Counted from the first letter of the stretch, positions 1 through 8,484 are shown. The stretch is 64,000 nucleotides of DNA from Bordetella trematum (GCF_900078335.1 NZ_FKBR01000046.1:62001-126000), one strand, 5' to 3'. Program-made: numbers and translations. Notes: generated by a model not told the origin, from the letters alone.

Positions 1-2
1 CG

Positions 3-1997
3 ATCAACGCGCTGTCGCTGTTCGGCATGGTGCTGGCCATCGGCATCGTGGTCGATGACGCCATCGTGGTGGTGGAGAACGTCGAGCGCAACATCGCCGA
101 CGGCCTGTCCCCGCGGGAGGCGACCTATCGCGCCATGCGCGAGGTCAGCGGCCCCATCATCGCCATTGCGCTCACCCTGTGCGCGGTGTTCGTGCCGCTG
201 GCCTTCATGACCGGCCTGACCGGCCAGTTCTACAAGCAGTTCGCCATGACCATCGCCATCTCGACGGTGATCTCGGCCTTCAATTCGCTGACGCTCTCGC
301 CCGCGCTCTCGGCCTTGCTGCTCAAGCGCCACGATGCCCCGCAGGACTGGCTGACACGCCAGATGAATCGTTACCTGGGGGGATTCTTCGCGGCCTTCAA
401 CCGTGTATTCGGGCGCGCCTCGCAACGCTATGGCCAACAGGTGCGCGGCGTGATCGGCCGACGCCGCCAGGCGCTGGGCGTCTACCTGGTCTTGCTGGCG
501 CTCACCGCCGGCCTGGCCTGGGCCGTGCCCGGTGGCTTCGTGCCCGCGCAAGACAAACAATACCTGGTGGCCTTTGCCCAGTTGCCCAGCGGCGCCTCGC
601 TGGAGCGCACCGACGCCGTGACCCGGCGCATGACCGACATGGCGCTGAAAGAGCCGGGCGTGCAGAGCGCCCTGGCTTTTCCGGGCCTGTCCATCAACGG
701 CTTCACCAACAGCGCCAGCGCGGGCATCGTCTTCCTCACGCTCGCCCCTTTTGACGAACGGCGCAGCGACGCATTGTCGGGAGACGCCATCGCGGCCAGC
801 CTCAACGGCAAGCTCGCCGCCATCAATGAAGCCTTTGTGGCCGTCTTCCCGCCGCCGCCGGTGCTGGGGCTGGGCACGCTGGGCGGCTTCAAACTGCAGA
901 TCGAAGACCGCGGCGCGGCCGGCTACGCCGAACTGGATCGCGCCACGCGCGCCTTCCTGGAGCGAGCCGCCCGCACGCCCGAACTGGGGCCGGCCTTCAC
1001 CAACCACCAGATCAACGTGCCGCAACTGGAGGTGGACCTGGACCGGGTCAAGGCCAAGCAGCTCGGCGTGGCCGTCACCGATGTATTCGAAACCATGCAG
1101 ATCTACCTGGGTTCGCTCTACGTGAACGACTTCAACCGCTTTGGACGCGTGCTGCAGGTGCGCGCCCAGGCCGATGCGCCGTTCCGCTCCCGGCCCCAGG
1201 ACATCCTCCAGCTGAAAACGCGCAGCGCCAGCGGCGAGATGGTGCCGCTGTCGGCGCTGATGACCGTGCGCGAAACCTATGGCCCCGACATGGTGGTGCG
1301 CTACAACGGGTATACCGCCGCCGATATCAACGGCGGCCCGGCCCCGGGCTACTCCAGCGGCCAGGCGCAGGCGGCCGCCGAGCGCATCGCCGACGAGGTG
1401 CTGCCGCGCGGCATGAAGATGGAATGGACCGAACTGACCTACCAGCAGATCCTGGCCGGCAACGCCGGGCTGTGGGTGTTCCCGATCTCGGTGCTGCTGG
1501 TCTTCCTGGTGCTGGCGGCCCTCTACGAGAGCCTGACCCTGCCGCTGGCGGTCATCCTGATCGTGCCCACCGGCATTCTGGCCGCACTGACCGGCGTCTG
1601 GCTGACAGGCGGCGACAACAATATCTTCACGCAGATCGGCTTCATGGTGCTGGTCGGGCTGTCGGCCAAGAACGCCATCCTGATTGTCGAATTCGCGCGC
1701 GAGCTGGAGCAGCAGGGGGCCACCCCGCGCGAGGCCGCCATCGAAGCCAGCCGTCTGCGCCTGCGCCCCATCCTCATGACCTCCATCGCCTTCATCATGG
1801 GCGTGCTGCCCCTGGTTCTGTCCAGCGGCGCAGGCGCCGAGATGCGCCACGCGATGGGCGTGGCGGTGTTCGCCGGCATGCTGGGCGTCACCCTGTTCGG
1901 GCTGTTCCTGACGCCGGTGTTCTATGTCGCGCTGCGCAGCCTGGGCCGGCGCCACGCGCCCGCCTCCGCCCTGCCCGCCGCCCCCCACGACGCCTGA
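3..1997 (+). CDS. RND multidrug efflux transporter (MexF/AcrB type), 5' end missing
   Basis: This is the C-terminal two thirds of an inner-membrane resistance-nodulation-division pump, which uses proton influx to drive drug export through a periplasmic adaptor and an outer-membrane channel. The frame is open from base 3, so the true start lies left of the window. The first visible residues read INALSLFGMVLAIGIVVDDA, the transmembrane helix 4 motif with the paired Asp of the proton relay. Near residue 535 the second-half helices follow (ALYESLTLPLAVILIVPTG and GLSAKNAILIVEFA). The style is MexF-like hydrophobe/amphiphile exporter. The gene stops 20 bases before an outer-membrane factor gene, so the two are co-transcribed. 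The adaptor gene is presumably upstream. Substrate is unknown. Confidence 0.95.
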   Translation: MNALSLFGMVLAIGIVVDDAIVVVENVERNIADGLSPREATYRAMREVSGPIIAIALTLCAVFVPLAFMTGLTGQFYKQFAMTIAISTVISAFNSLTLSPALSALLLKRHDAPQDWLTRQMNRYLGGFFAAFNRVFGRASQRYGQQVRGVIGRRRQALGVYLVLLALTAGLAWAVPGGFVPAQDKQYLVAFAQLPSGASLERTDAVTRRMTDMALKEPGVQSALAFPGLSINGFTNSASAGIVFLTLAPFDERRSDALSGDAIAASLNGKLAAINEAFVAVFPPPPVLGLGTLGGFKLQIEDRGAAGYAELDRATRAFLERAARTPELGPAFTNHQINVPQLEVDLDRVKAKQLGVAVTDVFETMQIYLGSLYVNDFNRFGRVLQVRAQADAPFRSRPQDILQLKTRSASGEMVPLSALMTVRETYGPDMVVRYNGYTAADINGGPAPGYSSGQAQAAAERIADEVLPRGMKMEWTELTYQQILAGNAGLWVFPISVLLVFLVLAALYESLTLPLAVILIVPTGILAALTGVWLTGGDNNIFTQIGFMVLVGLSAKNAILIVEFARELEQQGATPREAAIEASRLRLRPILMTSIAFIMGVLPLVLSSGAGAEMRHAMGVAVFAGMLGVTLFGLFLTPVFYVALRSLGRRHAPASALPAAPHDA

Positions 1998-2017
1998 CAT
2001 CGAGAAGAACCTTCATC

Positions 2018-3472
2018 ATGACGCTCCCCCTTGCCCGTCTTTTCTCCCCGCTGGCGCTGGCGGCAGCCCTGGCCGCCTGCACGGTCGGCCCTGACTATCA
2101 GCGCCCCGCCGTCACGCTGCCCGATCACTACAAGGAAGCCGCCGCAGCCCCGCTGCCGGGCGACTGGAAGCCCGCCGAACCTGCCGACGCCGCCCTGCGT
2201 GGCGAGTGGTGGCGACTGTTCGGCGATCCCGAGCTCGACGCCCTGCAGCAACAGGCGCGCCAGGCCAACCAGAACCTGCAGGCCGCCGCCGCCCGGCTCG
2301 CCCAGGCGCGCGCCGCGCTCAAGACGGACCAGTCAGCGCGCCAGCCGCGCGTGGACGCCGGCTTGGGCCCCAGCCGCCAGCGCCCCTCTCCCGTATCGCA
2401 GGGGCTGCCCGATCACGCCGACACCCAGGCCGCCACCCAATGGCGCGCCCAGGTGGGCATCGCCTACGAGGCCGACCTGTTCGGCCGGGTGGCGCGCCAG
2501 ATCGACGCCGGCCAGGCCGGCGCCGAACAAAGCGCGGCGCTCTACCAGTCGGTGCTGCTGGCGCTGCATGCCGATGTGGCGGCGACTTATTTCCAGGTGC
2601 GCGAGTATGACGCCGAGGCCGTGATTTACCGGCAGACCGTGGCGCTGCGCGAGCAGACGCTCGCGCTCATCGAACGCCGCTACGACGCCGGCGACATCGG
2701 CCGGCTGGATCTGGCGCGGGCACGCACCGAGCTGGCCCAGGCGCGCGCCGAGGCCGTGGGTGTGGCCCGCCAGCGGGCGCTGGCCGAACACGCCCTGGCG
2801 CTGCTGCTCGGCCAGCCGGCCAGCAGCTTCAGCCTGCCGGCCCGCCCGCTCGACGCACTGACCGTAAGCATCCCCAGCGGCCTGCCGTCAGCGCTCCTGG
2901 AACGCCGGCCCGACATCGCCGCCGCCGAACGCGGCATGGCCGCGGCCAATGCGCGCATCGGCGTGGCCCAGGCGGCCTTCTTCCCGCGCCTGGAACTGAC
3001 CGGCGCACTGGGCAGCGAAGCCTCCACGCTGGACAACCTGCTGCACTGGTCTTCGCGCACCTTCCTGCTCGGTCCGCTGGTGGGCACAGCCCTCAGCCTG
3101 CCGCTGTGGGACGGCGGACGTCGCCGGGCCGACGTCGAACGCGCGCGGGCGCAGTACGAGGAAGAAGTCGCGGCCTACCAACAGACGGTGTTGACGGCCT
3201 TGCGCGAGGTCGAGGACAACCTCGCGCAATTGCGCCTGCTGACCCGGCAACGGGAGGCCCAGCAGACCGCACTGGACAATGCCGACCAGGCTGCCAGGCT
3301 GTCCCATGTGCAGTATCGCGAGGGGGCCATCAGCTATCTGGACGTCATCGAGGCGGATCGCAGCACGCTGACGCAGCGCCGCGCAGCGCTGCGCCTGAAC
3401 GGCGAGCAGGCGCGCGCCACCGTCCTGCTGGTGCGAGCGCTGGGCGGCGGCTGGGAGCTGCCCACCCCCTGA
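2018..3472 (+). CDS. Outer-membrane efflux lipoprotein, NodT/OprM family
   Basis: This 484-residue protein is the outer-membrane channel partner of the RND pump encoded just upstream. It begins with a lipoprotein signal peptide ending in the lipobox LAAC at residues 18-21, followed by the family signature CTVGPDYQRP. The rest shows the two duplicated alpha-helical/beta repeats of the TolC/OprM fold, including SALLERRPDIAAAERGMAAA in the second half. The ATG at 2018 lies 20 bases after the transporter stop and is preceded by a purine-rich stretch (GAGAAGAA). Length is usual for the family (about 470-500 residues). Function follows from family and gene order; substrate specificity cannot be read from the sequence. 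Confidence 0.95.
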   Translation: MTLPLARLFSPLALAAALAACTVGPDYQRPAVTLPDHYKEAAAAPLPGDWKPAEPADAALRGEWWRLFGDPELDALQQQARQANQNLQAAAARLAQARAALKTDQSARQPRVDAGLGPSRQRPSPVSQGLPDHADTQAATQWRAQVGIAYEADLFGRVARQIDAGQAGAEQSAALYQSVLLALHADVAATYFQVREYDAEAVIYRQTVALREQTLALIERRYDAGDIGRLDLARARTELAQARAEAVGVARQRALAEHALALLLGQPASSFSLPARPLDALTVSIPSGLPSALLERRPDIAAAERGMAAANARIGVAQAAFFPRLELTGALGSEASTLDNLLHWSSRTFLLGPLVGTALSLPLWDGGRRRADVERARAQYEEEVAAYQQTVLTALREVEDNLAQLRLLTRQREAQQTALDNADQAARLSHVQYREGAISYLDVIEADRSTLTQRRAALRLNGEQARATVLLVRALGGGWELPTP

Positions 3473-3491
3473 CAACGCGTCGGCCGGGACC

Positions 3492-4088
3492 ATGGCACAA
3501 TCAGCCATCGTCACTTGCCTGCCCGCCATGCTGATTCTGCTAGATATGGACGGCGTTCTCGCCGACTTCGAACACGCCTTCCTGGCGGCCTGGCGCGAGC
3601 GCCACCCGGATATCGCCCCGGTCGAGTACGAGGACCGCCAATCCTTCTATATCCAGCAGGACTACCCTGCCGAATTGCGCCCCCGCGTCGAGGCGATCTA
3701 CACCGCCCCCGGCTTCATTCGCCATCTGCCGCCCGTGCCCGGCGCCATCGAGGCCGTCAATGACCTCATGGCCATGGGCCTGGAGGTGCGTTTCTGCAGT
3801 TCGCCCTTGCGTCAGTACGACCATTGCGTGCTGGAAAAATACCAATGGATCGAGGCGCACTTCGGGCGCGCGGCCACCGAAAGGCTGATCCTCACGCGCG
3901 ACAAGACCCTCGTGCAAGGCGACCTGCTCATCGACGACCGGCCGCGCATCACGGGCGCCACGCGCCCCCAATGGCAGCACATCCTCTACGACACCCCCTA
4001 CAACCGTCAGGAAACCGACCGGCCGCGCCTGACCTGGCAGAACTGGCGCAACGTGCTGGCCGGCGCGCTTTATCGCGCCGACGCCTGA
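3492..4088 (+). CDS. HAD-family 5'(3')-deoxyribonucleotidase-like protein
   Basis: The protein (198 residues) has HAD-superfamily phosphatase motifs: motif I DMDGVLADFE near residue 17, a Lys in TRDKTLVQ and motif IV LLIDDRP, an arrangement typical of NT5C-type 5'(3')-deoxyribonucleotidases. The likely reaction is dephosphorylation of (deoxy)nucleoside monophosphates in the cytoplasm. There is no signal peptide. Two starts are possible: ATG at 3492 and ATG at 3528 (MLILLDMDG), the latter placing the domain right at the N-terminus. Neither has a strong ribosome-binding site. It follows the efflux operon by 19 bases and faces the fimbrial array. Confidence 0.8.
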   Translation: MAQSAIVTCLPAMLILLDMDGVLADFEHAFLAAWRERHPDIAPVEYEDRQSFYIQQDYPAELRPRVEAIYTAPGFIRHLPPVPGAIEAVNDLMAMGLEVRFCSSPLRQYDHCVLEKYQWIEAHFGRAATERLILTRDKTLVQGDLLIDDRPRITGATRPQWQHILYDTPYNRQETDRPRLTWQNWRNVLAGALYRADA

Positions 4089-4136
4089 AGCCCGCGCCCA
4101 GAACCCGCATCAGAAACGCCCAGCCCGGGGCAGGTG

Positions 4137-4760
4137 TCAGGGATAGACGATCGAGTACTGCACATAGCTCACCAGCTTGCCGGCCTTGATCGCGCCTTCT
4201 CCACTCTTGATGTAGCGCGCCAGATAACGCAACGTCGCCGTCTTGCTACTGCCTTCGCTGGCGTTGACCAGGGTCTGCCCGAGCGCGCCCTGCTCGCCCA
4301 CCGCCGCCCCCATCTTGATGACCGTGCCGTCGGTGTTGATCAGCTGGATGGAGACGTTGTCGGCCTTGCTGGCCGAGCTGCGGTCGGGGATGCCTGTTTC
4401 CGGCGTTGTCTTGGCAGAGGCTTCCGTGTAGGCGTACAGATAGCCCTTGTCGTAGTCCGTCGTGGGGCCAGGTTCGAAATAGGCCTTGATGTCGCCCGAC
4501 AACGCCATCGGACAGTCCGTGACCTTGATCGTGAACAACGTCGCGCCAGCCGTATCGTTGACGCTCTTTAGCGCCGAGGTCGAAATCTTGGGCAGGTTGA
4601 CGATGAAATTATGCGGCGGCTCCTTGCCTTCTATCTTGCAGGTCTGGTCGGTGATCTCGCCATTGATGGTGATGGTGCCATCCACGGCGAAGGCCGGAGC
4701 GGCCACCGTCAGGGTCAGGCTGAGCGCGCACAGCGGCGCAGAAACACGGCGAAGGGACAT
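4137..4760 (-). CDS. Fimbrial major subunit paralogue 1 (Fim2/Fim3-like)
   Basis: This 207-residue secreted protein is the most downstream of nine tandem fimbrial pilins. A Sec signal peptide ends AFA before the mature start VDGTITINGEI, which would be the donor strand inserted into the next subunit. It has the family's two cysteines (TCKIEG and TDCP, a probable disulphide), the block KAYFEPGPTTDYD and the C-terminal chaperone-recognition end YSIVYP. Sequence clade A, with subunits 2 and 6 (NFIVNLPKISTSALK, QGALGQTL). The ATG is 30 bases downstream of a promoter-like TAATCAT box and has no clear Shine-Dalgarno sequence. By family, chaperone-usher assembly into a fimbrial shaft is expected. 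Confidence 0.92.
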   Translation of the reverse strand: MSLRRVSAPLCALSLTLTVAAPAFAVDGTITINGEITDQTCKIEGKEPPHNFIVNLPKISTSALKSVNDTAGATLFTIKVTDCPMALSGDIKAYFEPGPTTDYDKGYLYAYTEASAKTTPETGIPDRSSASKADNVSIQLINTDGTVIKMGAAVGEQGALGQTLVNASEGSSKTATLRYLARYIKSGEGAIKAGKLVSYVQYSIVYP

Positions 4761-4790
4761 AGCAGCGACGGAAGCGGTTGAAGTGCTTGA

Positions 4791-4822
4791 ATGATTACCG
4801 CTTTCGTACTCGGATATTTCCT
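4791..4822 (-). promoter_or_regulatory. Promoter-like element of fimbrial gene 1
   Basis: Read on the minus strand this is AGGAA, 18 bases, then GGTAATCAT, located 30 bases before the ATG. The same two-part layout precedes five other fimbrial genes. The 17-18 base spacing suggests a -35/-10 geometry; this is an inference. Confidence 0.55.
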
Positions 4823-4849
4823 CAAGTCATGCCATCCATCCCCCTTGCA

Positions 4850-5464
4850 TCAGGGATAGACCAGGGAATACTGCACATAGCTCACCAGCTTGTTGGCCGA
4901 GATATCGCCCGTGCCGCTCTTGATGTAGCGCACCAGGTAGCGCAGGGTGGCCGCTTTCGTGGATCGGTCAGAACCGTTGACCAGAGTCTGCCCCGATGCG
5001 CCCTGCTCGGCCAACGGCGCGCCCAGCTTGATGGGGCTGCCGTCGATATTCGCAATCTGGAACGATACATTCTGCGCCTTCTCGGCACTGCTGCGATCGG
5101 GGATCGAGGTGGCCGCGACGGTGGCGGGCGACTCCTTGTAGGCATAGAGCAAGGCCTTGTCGTAATCGGTCGTCGGGCCCGGCTCGAAATACGCCTTGAT
5201 CTGCCCGCTCAGCTCGGACGGGCAATCCGAGATGTTCAGGACGAACACCGTGGCGCCCGCCGTTGCATTGAGCGCCTTCAGGGCCGATGCCGAGATCTTG
5301 GGCAACGCCACGATGAAGTTGTGCGGCGGCAGATTGCCGTTGATCTTGCAGGTCTGGCTGGTGATTTCGCCATTGATGGTGATGGTGCCATCGACGGCGT
5401 GCGCAGCCGGCGCGGCCGCCAGGGCCAGGGTGACGAAAAGCGTGCGGCAAGGATAGGGGTGCAT
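4850..5464 (-). CDS. Fimbrial major subunit paralogue 2 (Fim2/Fim3-like)
   Basis: This is a 204-residue pilin with the start placed at ATG 5464, giving MHPYPCRTLFVTLALAAAPA as the beginning of a normal signal peptide cleaved after AHA. An upstream in-frame ATG at 5503 overlaps the promoter-like TGATGAT box and is therefore unlikely. The mature protein begins VDGTITINGEIT, carries cysteines in TCKINGN and SDCP, and uniquely ends YSLVYP rather than YSIVYP. It belongs to clade A with subunits 1 and 6 (NFIVALPKISASALK, QGASGQTLVN). It is separated from gene 1 by 89 bases that hold gene 1's own promoter-like box, so it need not be co-transcribed. Confidence 0.92.
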   Translation of the reverse strand: MHPYPCRTLFVTLALAAAPAAHAVDGTITINGEITSQTCKINGNLPPHNFIVALPKISASALKALNATAGATVFVLNISDCPSELSGQIKAYFEPGPTTDYDKALLYAYKESPATVAATSIPDRSSAEKAQNVSFQIANIDGSPIKLGAPLAEQGASGQTLVNGSDRSTKAATLRYLVRYIKSGTGDISANKLVSYVQYSLVYP

Positions 5465-5498
5465 GAAAAGGGAGGCTCTGGGCGAAATGACGGCTGAA

Positions 5499-5529
5499 AT
5501 CATCACCCGCTGCGGCAAGCGGCTTTCCG
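5499..5529 (-). promoter_or_regulatory. Promoter-like element of fimbrial gene 2
   Basis: On the minus strand: CGGAA, 17 bases, GGTGATGAT, then 34 bases to the ATG at 5464. It matches the element of the neighbouring fimbrial genes. The role is inferred from recurrence and spacing. Confidence 0.55.
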
Positions 5530-5580
5530 GCACGCAGCCGCAAATCGGTCTATCCCTCCCCCTCCCTGTCCGTGCTCGTC

Positions 5581-6192
5581 TCAGGGATAGACGATGGAGT
5601 ACTGGACGTAGCTCACCAGCTTGCCGGCCTTGATGGTGTCGGCGCCGCTTCTGACGTAGCGCGCCAGATACCTCAATGTGGCGGACTTCATGCCATCTCC
5701 GGTCAGCATTGCGCCAGCCGCGCTGTTGCTACCCGCCCCCAGCGTGATCTTGCTGCTGTCCGGGTTGGCAAGCTGGATCTGCACGTTCTGGGCCAGGGTC
5801 AGGGTACTGGTCGACGGAATGCTGCTTGCGATGTCGGTGCTGCTGCTATCGGACGTATTGGAGTAGGCGCGCAGATTGCCGCTGTCGTAGTCGGTGGTGG
5901 CGCCCGGCTCGAAATACGCCTTCACCTCGCCCGACAGAGTGCTGGGGCAATCGGTCAGCTTGATTTCGAACGGGGTGGCGCCGGCCACGTCGCCCACCAT
6001 CTTCAAGGCCGACGTCGAGATCTTGGGCAGATGGACCACGAAGTCGGCAGGCGGCGCCTTGCCGTTGATCTTGCAGGTGCTGTCGATGATTTCACCATTG
6101 ATGGTGATGGTGCCATCCACGGCGAAGGCCGGCGCGGCGGCGGTCAGGGCGAGAATCAGCGCACAAACAGGAGAGGCGTGGCGAACAGACAT
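5581..6192 (-). CDS. Fimbrial major subunit paralogue 3 (Fim2/Fim3-like)
   Basis: This 203-residue pilin has a signal peptide ending AFA, the mature start VDGTITINGEIIDSTCKING, a second cysteine in TDCPSTLSG, KAYFEPGATTDYDSG and the C-terminus YVQYSIVYP. It groups with subunit 5 (clade B: VHLPKIS, GDVAGAT, EIKLT, GNLRAY, IPSTS). A Ser/Thr-rich stretch follows NLRAY and corresponds to the most variable exposed segment of the family. Upstream, the downstream half of the shared promoter element (GGTAATGAT, 6226-6234) lies 33 bases before the ATG, but no CGGAA half is present at the usual distance. Confidence 0.92.
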   Translation of the reverse strand: MSVRHASPVCALILALTAAAPAFAVDGTITINGEIIDSTCKINGKAPPADFVVHLPKISTSALKMVGDVAGATPFEIKLTDCPSTLSGEVKAYFEPGATTDYDSGNLRAYSNTSDSSSTDIASSIPSTSTLTLAQNVQIQLANPDSSKITLGAGSNSAAGAMLTGDGMKSATLRYLARYVRSGADTIKAGKLVSYVQYSIVYP

Positions 6193-6225
6193 GGGGCATG
6201 AGTCTTAGGCAGTGGTTCTACAGCC

Positions 6226-6234
6226 ATCATTACC
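6226..6234 (-). promoter_or_regulatory. Half promoter-like element of fimbrial gene 3
   Basis: The minus strand reads GGTAATGAT 33 bases before the ATG. The upstream CGGAA half found at most sister genes is absent here. Confidence 0.4.
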
Positions 6235-6296
6235 GTTACCTAACTCAGAATCGTCCCTGGATGACGAAGGACCTCGCGAAGGCGTCGGACGCTCTT

Positions 6297-6911
6297 TCAG
6301 GGATAGACAATGGAATACTGAACGTAGCTCACCAGTTTGCCTGCGGAAATCGTGCCGGCGCTGGTCCTCACATAGCGCGCCAGGTACCTCAGGGTCGCGC
6401 TCTTGGTGGTCTTCCCGCTCACGGTCTGCAGGGTCGCCGCGTTTGCCGTCTGAGCCGTCACGTCCGCGCCCAGGGTGATGGCCACGCCATCGGGGTTGGC
6501 CAACTGAAAGGCGATGTGCTCGGCCTTGCTCGCCCCGACGCGGCTCGGAATCGAGGTTTCTGTCGTGCCCACCGTCGTGGTGGTGTAGGCATACAACGCG
6601 CCGTTGTCGTAGTCGGTGGTCACGCCCGGCTCGAAGTAGGCGCGGACCTGGCCGCTCAGGGTGCTGGGGCAGTCGGTGATCTTGATGGTGAAGGGGGTCG
6701 CCCCGGCGTAGTCATTGGGGCTCTTGAGTGCATAGCTGGAGATCTTGGGCAGGGTGACCACCAGGTTGTACGGAGGCTCGGCCCCATTGATCTTGCAGGT
6801 GGCGTCCGAGATCTCGCCGTTGATGGTGATGGTGCCGTCAACGGCCCAGGCCGATGGCGCGACGGCCAGGGACATGACACTGAAAACCAGGCTTGAACGA
6901 AAACGGGTCAT
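6297..6911 (-). CDS. Fimbrial major subunit paralogue 4 (Fim2/Fim3-like)
   Basis: This is a 204-residue pilin. The start at 6911 (MTRFRSSLVFSVMSLAVAPS) is chosen because it gives a standard signal peptide cleaved after AWA and lies 31 bases from the TGATGAT box; upstream ATG codons fall inside the promoter region. Mature features are VDGTITINGEISDATCKING, TDCPSTLSG, RAYFEPGVTTDYD and YSIVYP. The mature part groups with subunit 8 (clade C: VVTLPKI, FTIKITDCPSTL, ANPDG). In contrast, its signal peptide and promoter are nearly identical to those of subunit 5, a clade B protein, so the gene is mosaic. The first 92 bases lie in the 254-bp repeat described separately. Confidence 0.92.
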   Translation of the reverse strand: MTRFRSSLVFSVMSLAVAPSAWAVDGTITINGEISDATCKINGAEPPYNLVVTLPKISSYALKSPNDYAGATPFTIKITDCPSTLSGQVRAYFEPGVTTDYDNGALYAYTTTTVGTTETSIPSRVGASKAEHIAFQLANPDGVAITLGADVTAQTANAATLQTVSGKTTKSATLRYLARYVRTSAGTISAGKLVSYVQYSIVYP

Positions 6912-7073
6912 GAGCAACGGAGGTGGTGTGGACTTGGATGGAATCATCACCGGCCCCGCTCACGGAAGTTTCCGAGAACCTGTTGGCGCTCATCCTGCCC
7001 CGCAATCTGCCGTCACGACCGCCCGGCCTCAGGGATAGACGATGGAGTACTGCACATAGCTCACCAGCTTGCC
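6820..7073 (-). repeat. Near-identical 254-bp direct repeat, copy 1
   Basis: This copy covers the 5' end of fimbrial gene 4, its promoter region, the intergenic gap and the last codons of gene 5. It matches 7534-7787 at a constant offset of 714 bases, with six mismatches by eye and no indels. All mismatches lie in the gene-4 half; the intergenic part and the 3' codons are identical. Confidence 0.9.
6943..6974 (-). promoter_or_regulatory. Promoter-like element of fimbrial gene 4
   Basis: On the minus strand: CGGAA, 18 bases, GGTGATGAT, 31 bases to the ATG at 6911. It is identical to the element of gene 5 because it lies in the 254-bp repeat. Confidence 0.55.
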
Positions 7074-7625
7074 CGCGGCAATCGTCCCTTCACCACTTTT
7101 GACGTAGCGCGCCAGATAGCGCAAGGTGGCCGACTTCTGTTCGGTTCCGGTCAGGGTCGCCCCCATTGCGGTCGTCGCGCCGATGGCCACCCGCGTGCCA
7201 TCGGGATTGGCCAGTTCGATCTCGACGTTCTCCGCCTGCGTGAGGCTGCTCGTCGACGGAATGTTGTTCTTGGCCTCGGTGATCGCATCGGTGGTCGTAT
7301 AGGCGCGCAGGTTCCCTGTGTCGTAATCGGTCGTCGGACCCGGCTCGAAGTAAGCCTTGACCGAACCAGACAAGGTTTTCGGACATTCGGTGAGTTTGAT
7401 CTCGAACAGCGTAGCGCCAGCGACATCGCCCTTCATCTTCAGGGCGGAGCGCGATATCTTTGGCAGATGCACCAGGATGTCGGCCGGCGGTTCCTTGCCG
7501 TTGATCTTACAGGTCTGGTCGGTGATCTCACCATTGATGGTGATGGTGCCGTCAACCGCCCAGGCCGACGGCACGACGGCCAGGGACATGACACTGAAAA
7601 CCAAGCTTGAACGAAAACGAGTCAT
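7029..7625 (-). CDS. Fimbrial major subunit paralogue 5 (Fim2/Fim3-like)
   Basis: At 198 residues this is the shortest of the nine pilins. The start at 7625 gives MTRFRSSLVFSVMSLAVVPS, almost the same signal peptide as subunit 4. The mature protein (VDGTITINGEITDQTCKING, TECPKTLSG, KAYFEPGPTTDYDTG, YSIVYP) belongs to clade B with subunit 3 (VHLPKIS, ALKMKGDVAGAT, EIKLTECP, GNLRAY, IPSTSSL). It is flanked on both sides by copies of the 254-bp repeat, as expected if a whole gene unit was inserted or converted by recombination between repeated ends. Confidence 0.92.
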   Translation of the reverse strand: MTRFRSSLVFSVMSLAVVPSAWAVDGTITINGEITDQTCKINGKEPPADILVHLPKISRSALKMKGDVAGATLFEIKLTECPKTLSGSVKAYFEPGPTTDYDTGNLRAYTTTDAITEAKNNIPSTSSLTQAENVEIELANPDGTRVAIGATTAMGATLTGTEQKSATLRYLARYVKSGEGTIAAGKLVSYVQYSIVYP

Positions 7626-7787
7626 GAGCAACAGAGGTGGTGTGGACTTGGATGGAATCATCACCGGCCCCGCTCACGGAAGTTTCCGAGAACCTGTTGG
7701 CGCTCATCCTGCCCCGCAATCTGCCGTCACGACCGCCCGGCCTCAGGGATAGACGATGGAGTACTGCACATAGCTCACCAGCTTGCC
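7534..7787 (-). repeat. Near-identical 254-bp direct repeat, copy 2
   Basis: This second copy covers the 5' end and promoter of fimbrial gene 5, the intergenic gap and the 3' codons of gene 6. It aligns to 6820-7073 without gaps. Confidence 0.9.
7657..7688 (-). promoter_or_regulatory. Promoter-like element of fimbrial gene 5
   Basis: On the minus strand: CGGAA, 18 bases, GGTGATGAT, 31 bases to the ATG at 7625. Same sequence as at gene 4. Confidence 0.55.
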
Positions 7788-8363
7788 GGCGGCGATGTTG
7801 CCCGTGCCGCTCTTGATGTAACGCACCAGATAGCGCAAGGTCGCGGTCTTTTTCGTGTCGCTGGTGCTGGTGGCCGCCAGCGTCTGGCCAAGAGCGCCCT
7901 GGTCGGCCGGCGCCACGCCGATCTTGATCGGCGTGCCATCCAGATTGGCGAGCTGGAACGCCACGTTGGTGGCAGGCGTTTTGCCCACAAGGCTTGGGAT
8001 ATCGGCGGCGGCCGTGGTCTTGGCCGCGCTCTCGCTGTAGGCGTGGAGATAGCCGTGCTCATAGTCGGTGCTGGCGCCCGGTTCGAAATAGGCCTTGATG
8101 TCGCCGGTTAGCGTGGCCGGACAATCGGTCACCTTGATGCTGAAGGCTGTCGCGCCAGCCGTGTCGTTGACGTTCTTGAGCGCCGAAGTCGAGATCTTGG
8201 GCAGGTTGACGATGAAGTTGTAGGGTGGCGGATTGCCGTTGATCTTGCAGGTCTGGTCGGTAATCTCACCATTGATGGTGATGGTGCCATCGACGGCCTG
8301 CGCCACGGGCGTGGCGGCCAGGGCAAGCAGGCAGAAGGCAAAGCGCGGACGGATACGAAGCAT
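7743..8363 (-). CDS. Fimbrial major subunit paralogue 6 (Fim2/Fim3-like)
   Basis: This 206-residue pilin starts at ATG 8363 (MLRIRPRFAFCLLALAATPV), with signal peptide cleavage after AQA. The mature protein has VDGTITINGEITDQTCKING, TDCPATLTG, KAYFEPGASTDYE and ends YSIVYP. It is a clade A member with subunits 1 and 2 (NFIVNLPKISTSALKNVNDT, QGALGQTL, RYLVRYIKSGTG), although it sits four genes away from them. Its last codons are inside the 254-bp repeat. The ATG lies 33 bases from the TAATGAT box. Upstream in-frame starts would extend through the promoter region and are rejected. Confidence 0.92.
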   Translation of the reverse strand: MLRIRPRFAFCLLALAATPVAQAVDGTITINGEITDQTCKINGNPPPYNFIVNLPKISTSALKNVNDTAGATAFSIKVTDCPATLTGDIKAYFEPGASTDYEHGYLHAYSESAAKTTAAADIPSLVGKTPATNVAFQLANLDGTPIKIGVAPADQGALGQTLAATSTSDTKKTATLRYLVRYIKSGTGNIAAGKLVSYVQYSIVYP

Positions 8364-8396
8364 GGCGAGCGGACAGGAAGGGTTGTTCTGCCTTGA

Positions 8397-8428
8397 ATCA
8401 TTACCTGCCCCCGGAAGGGATGATTCCG
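8397..8428 (-). promoter_or_regulatory. Promoter-like element of fimbrial gene 6
   Basis: On the minus strand: CGGAA, 18 bases, GGTAATGAT, 33 bases to the ATG at 8363. A clear example of the shared element. Confidence 0.6.
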
Positions 8429-8484
8429 AAACACGCATGGTTGATTTCCCGGGCTGCAACACGCCGTCACGCCACCGTCGCGGC

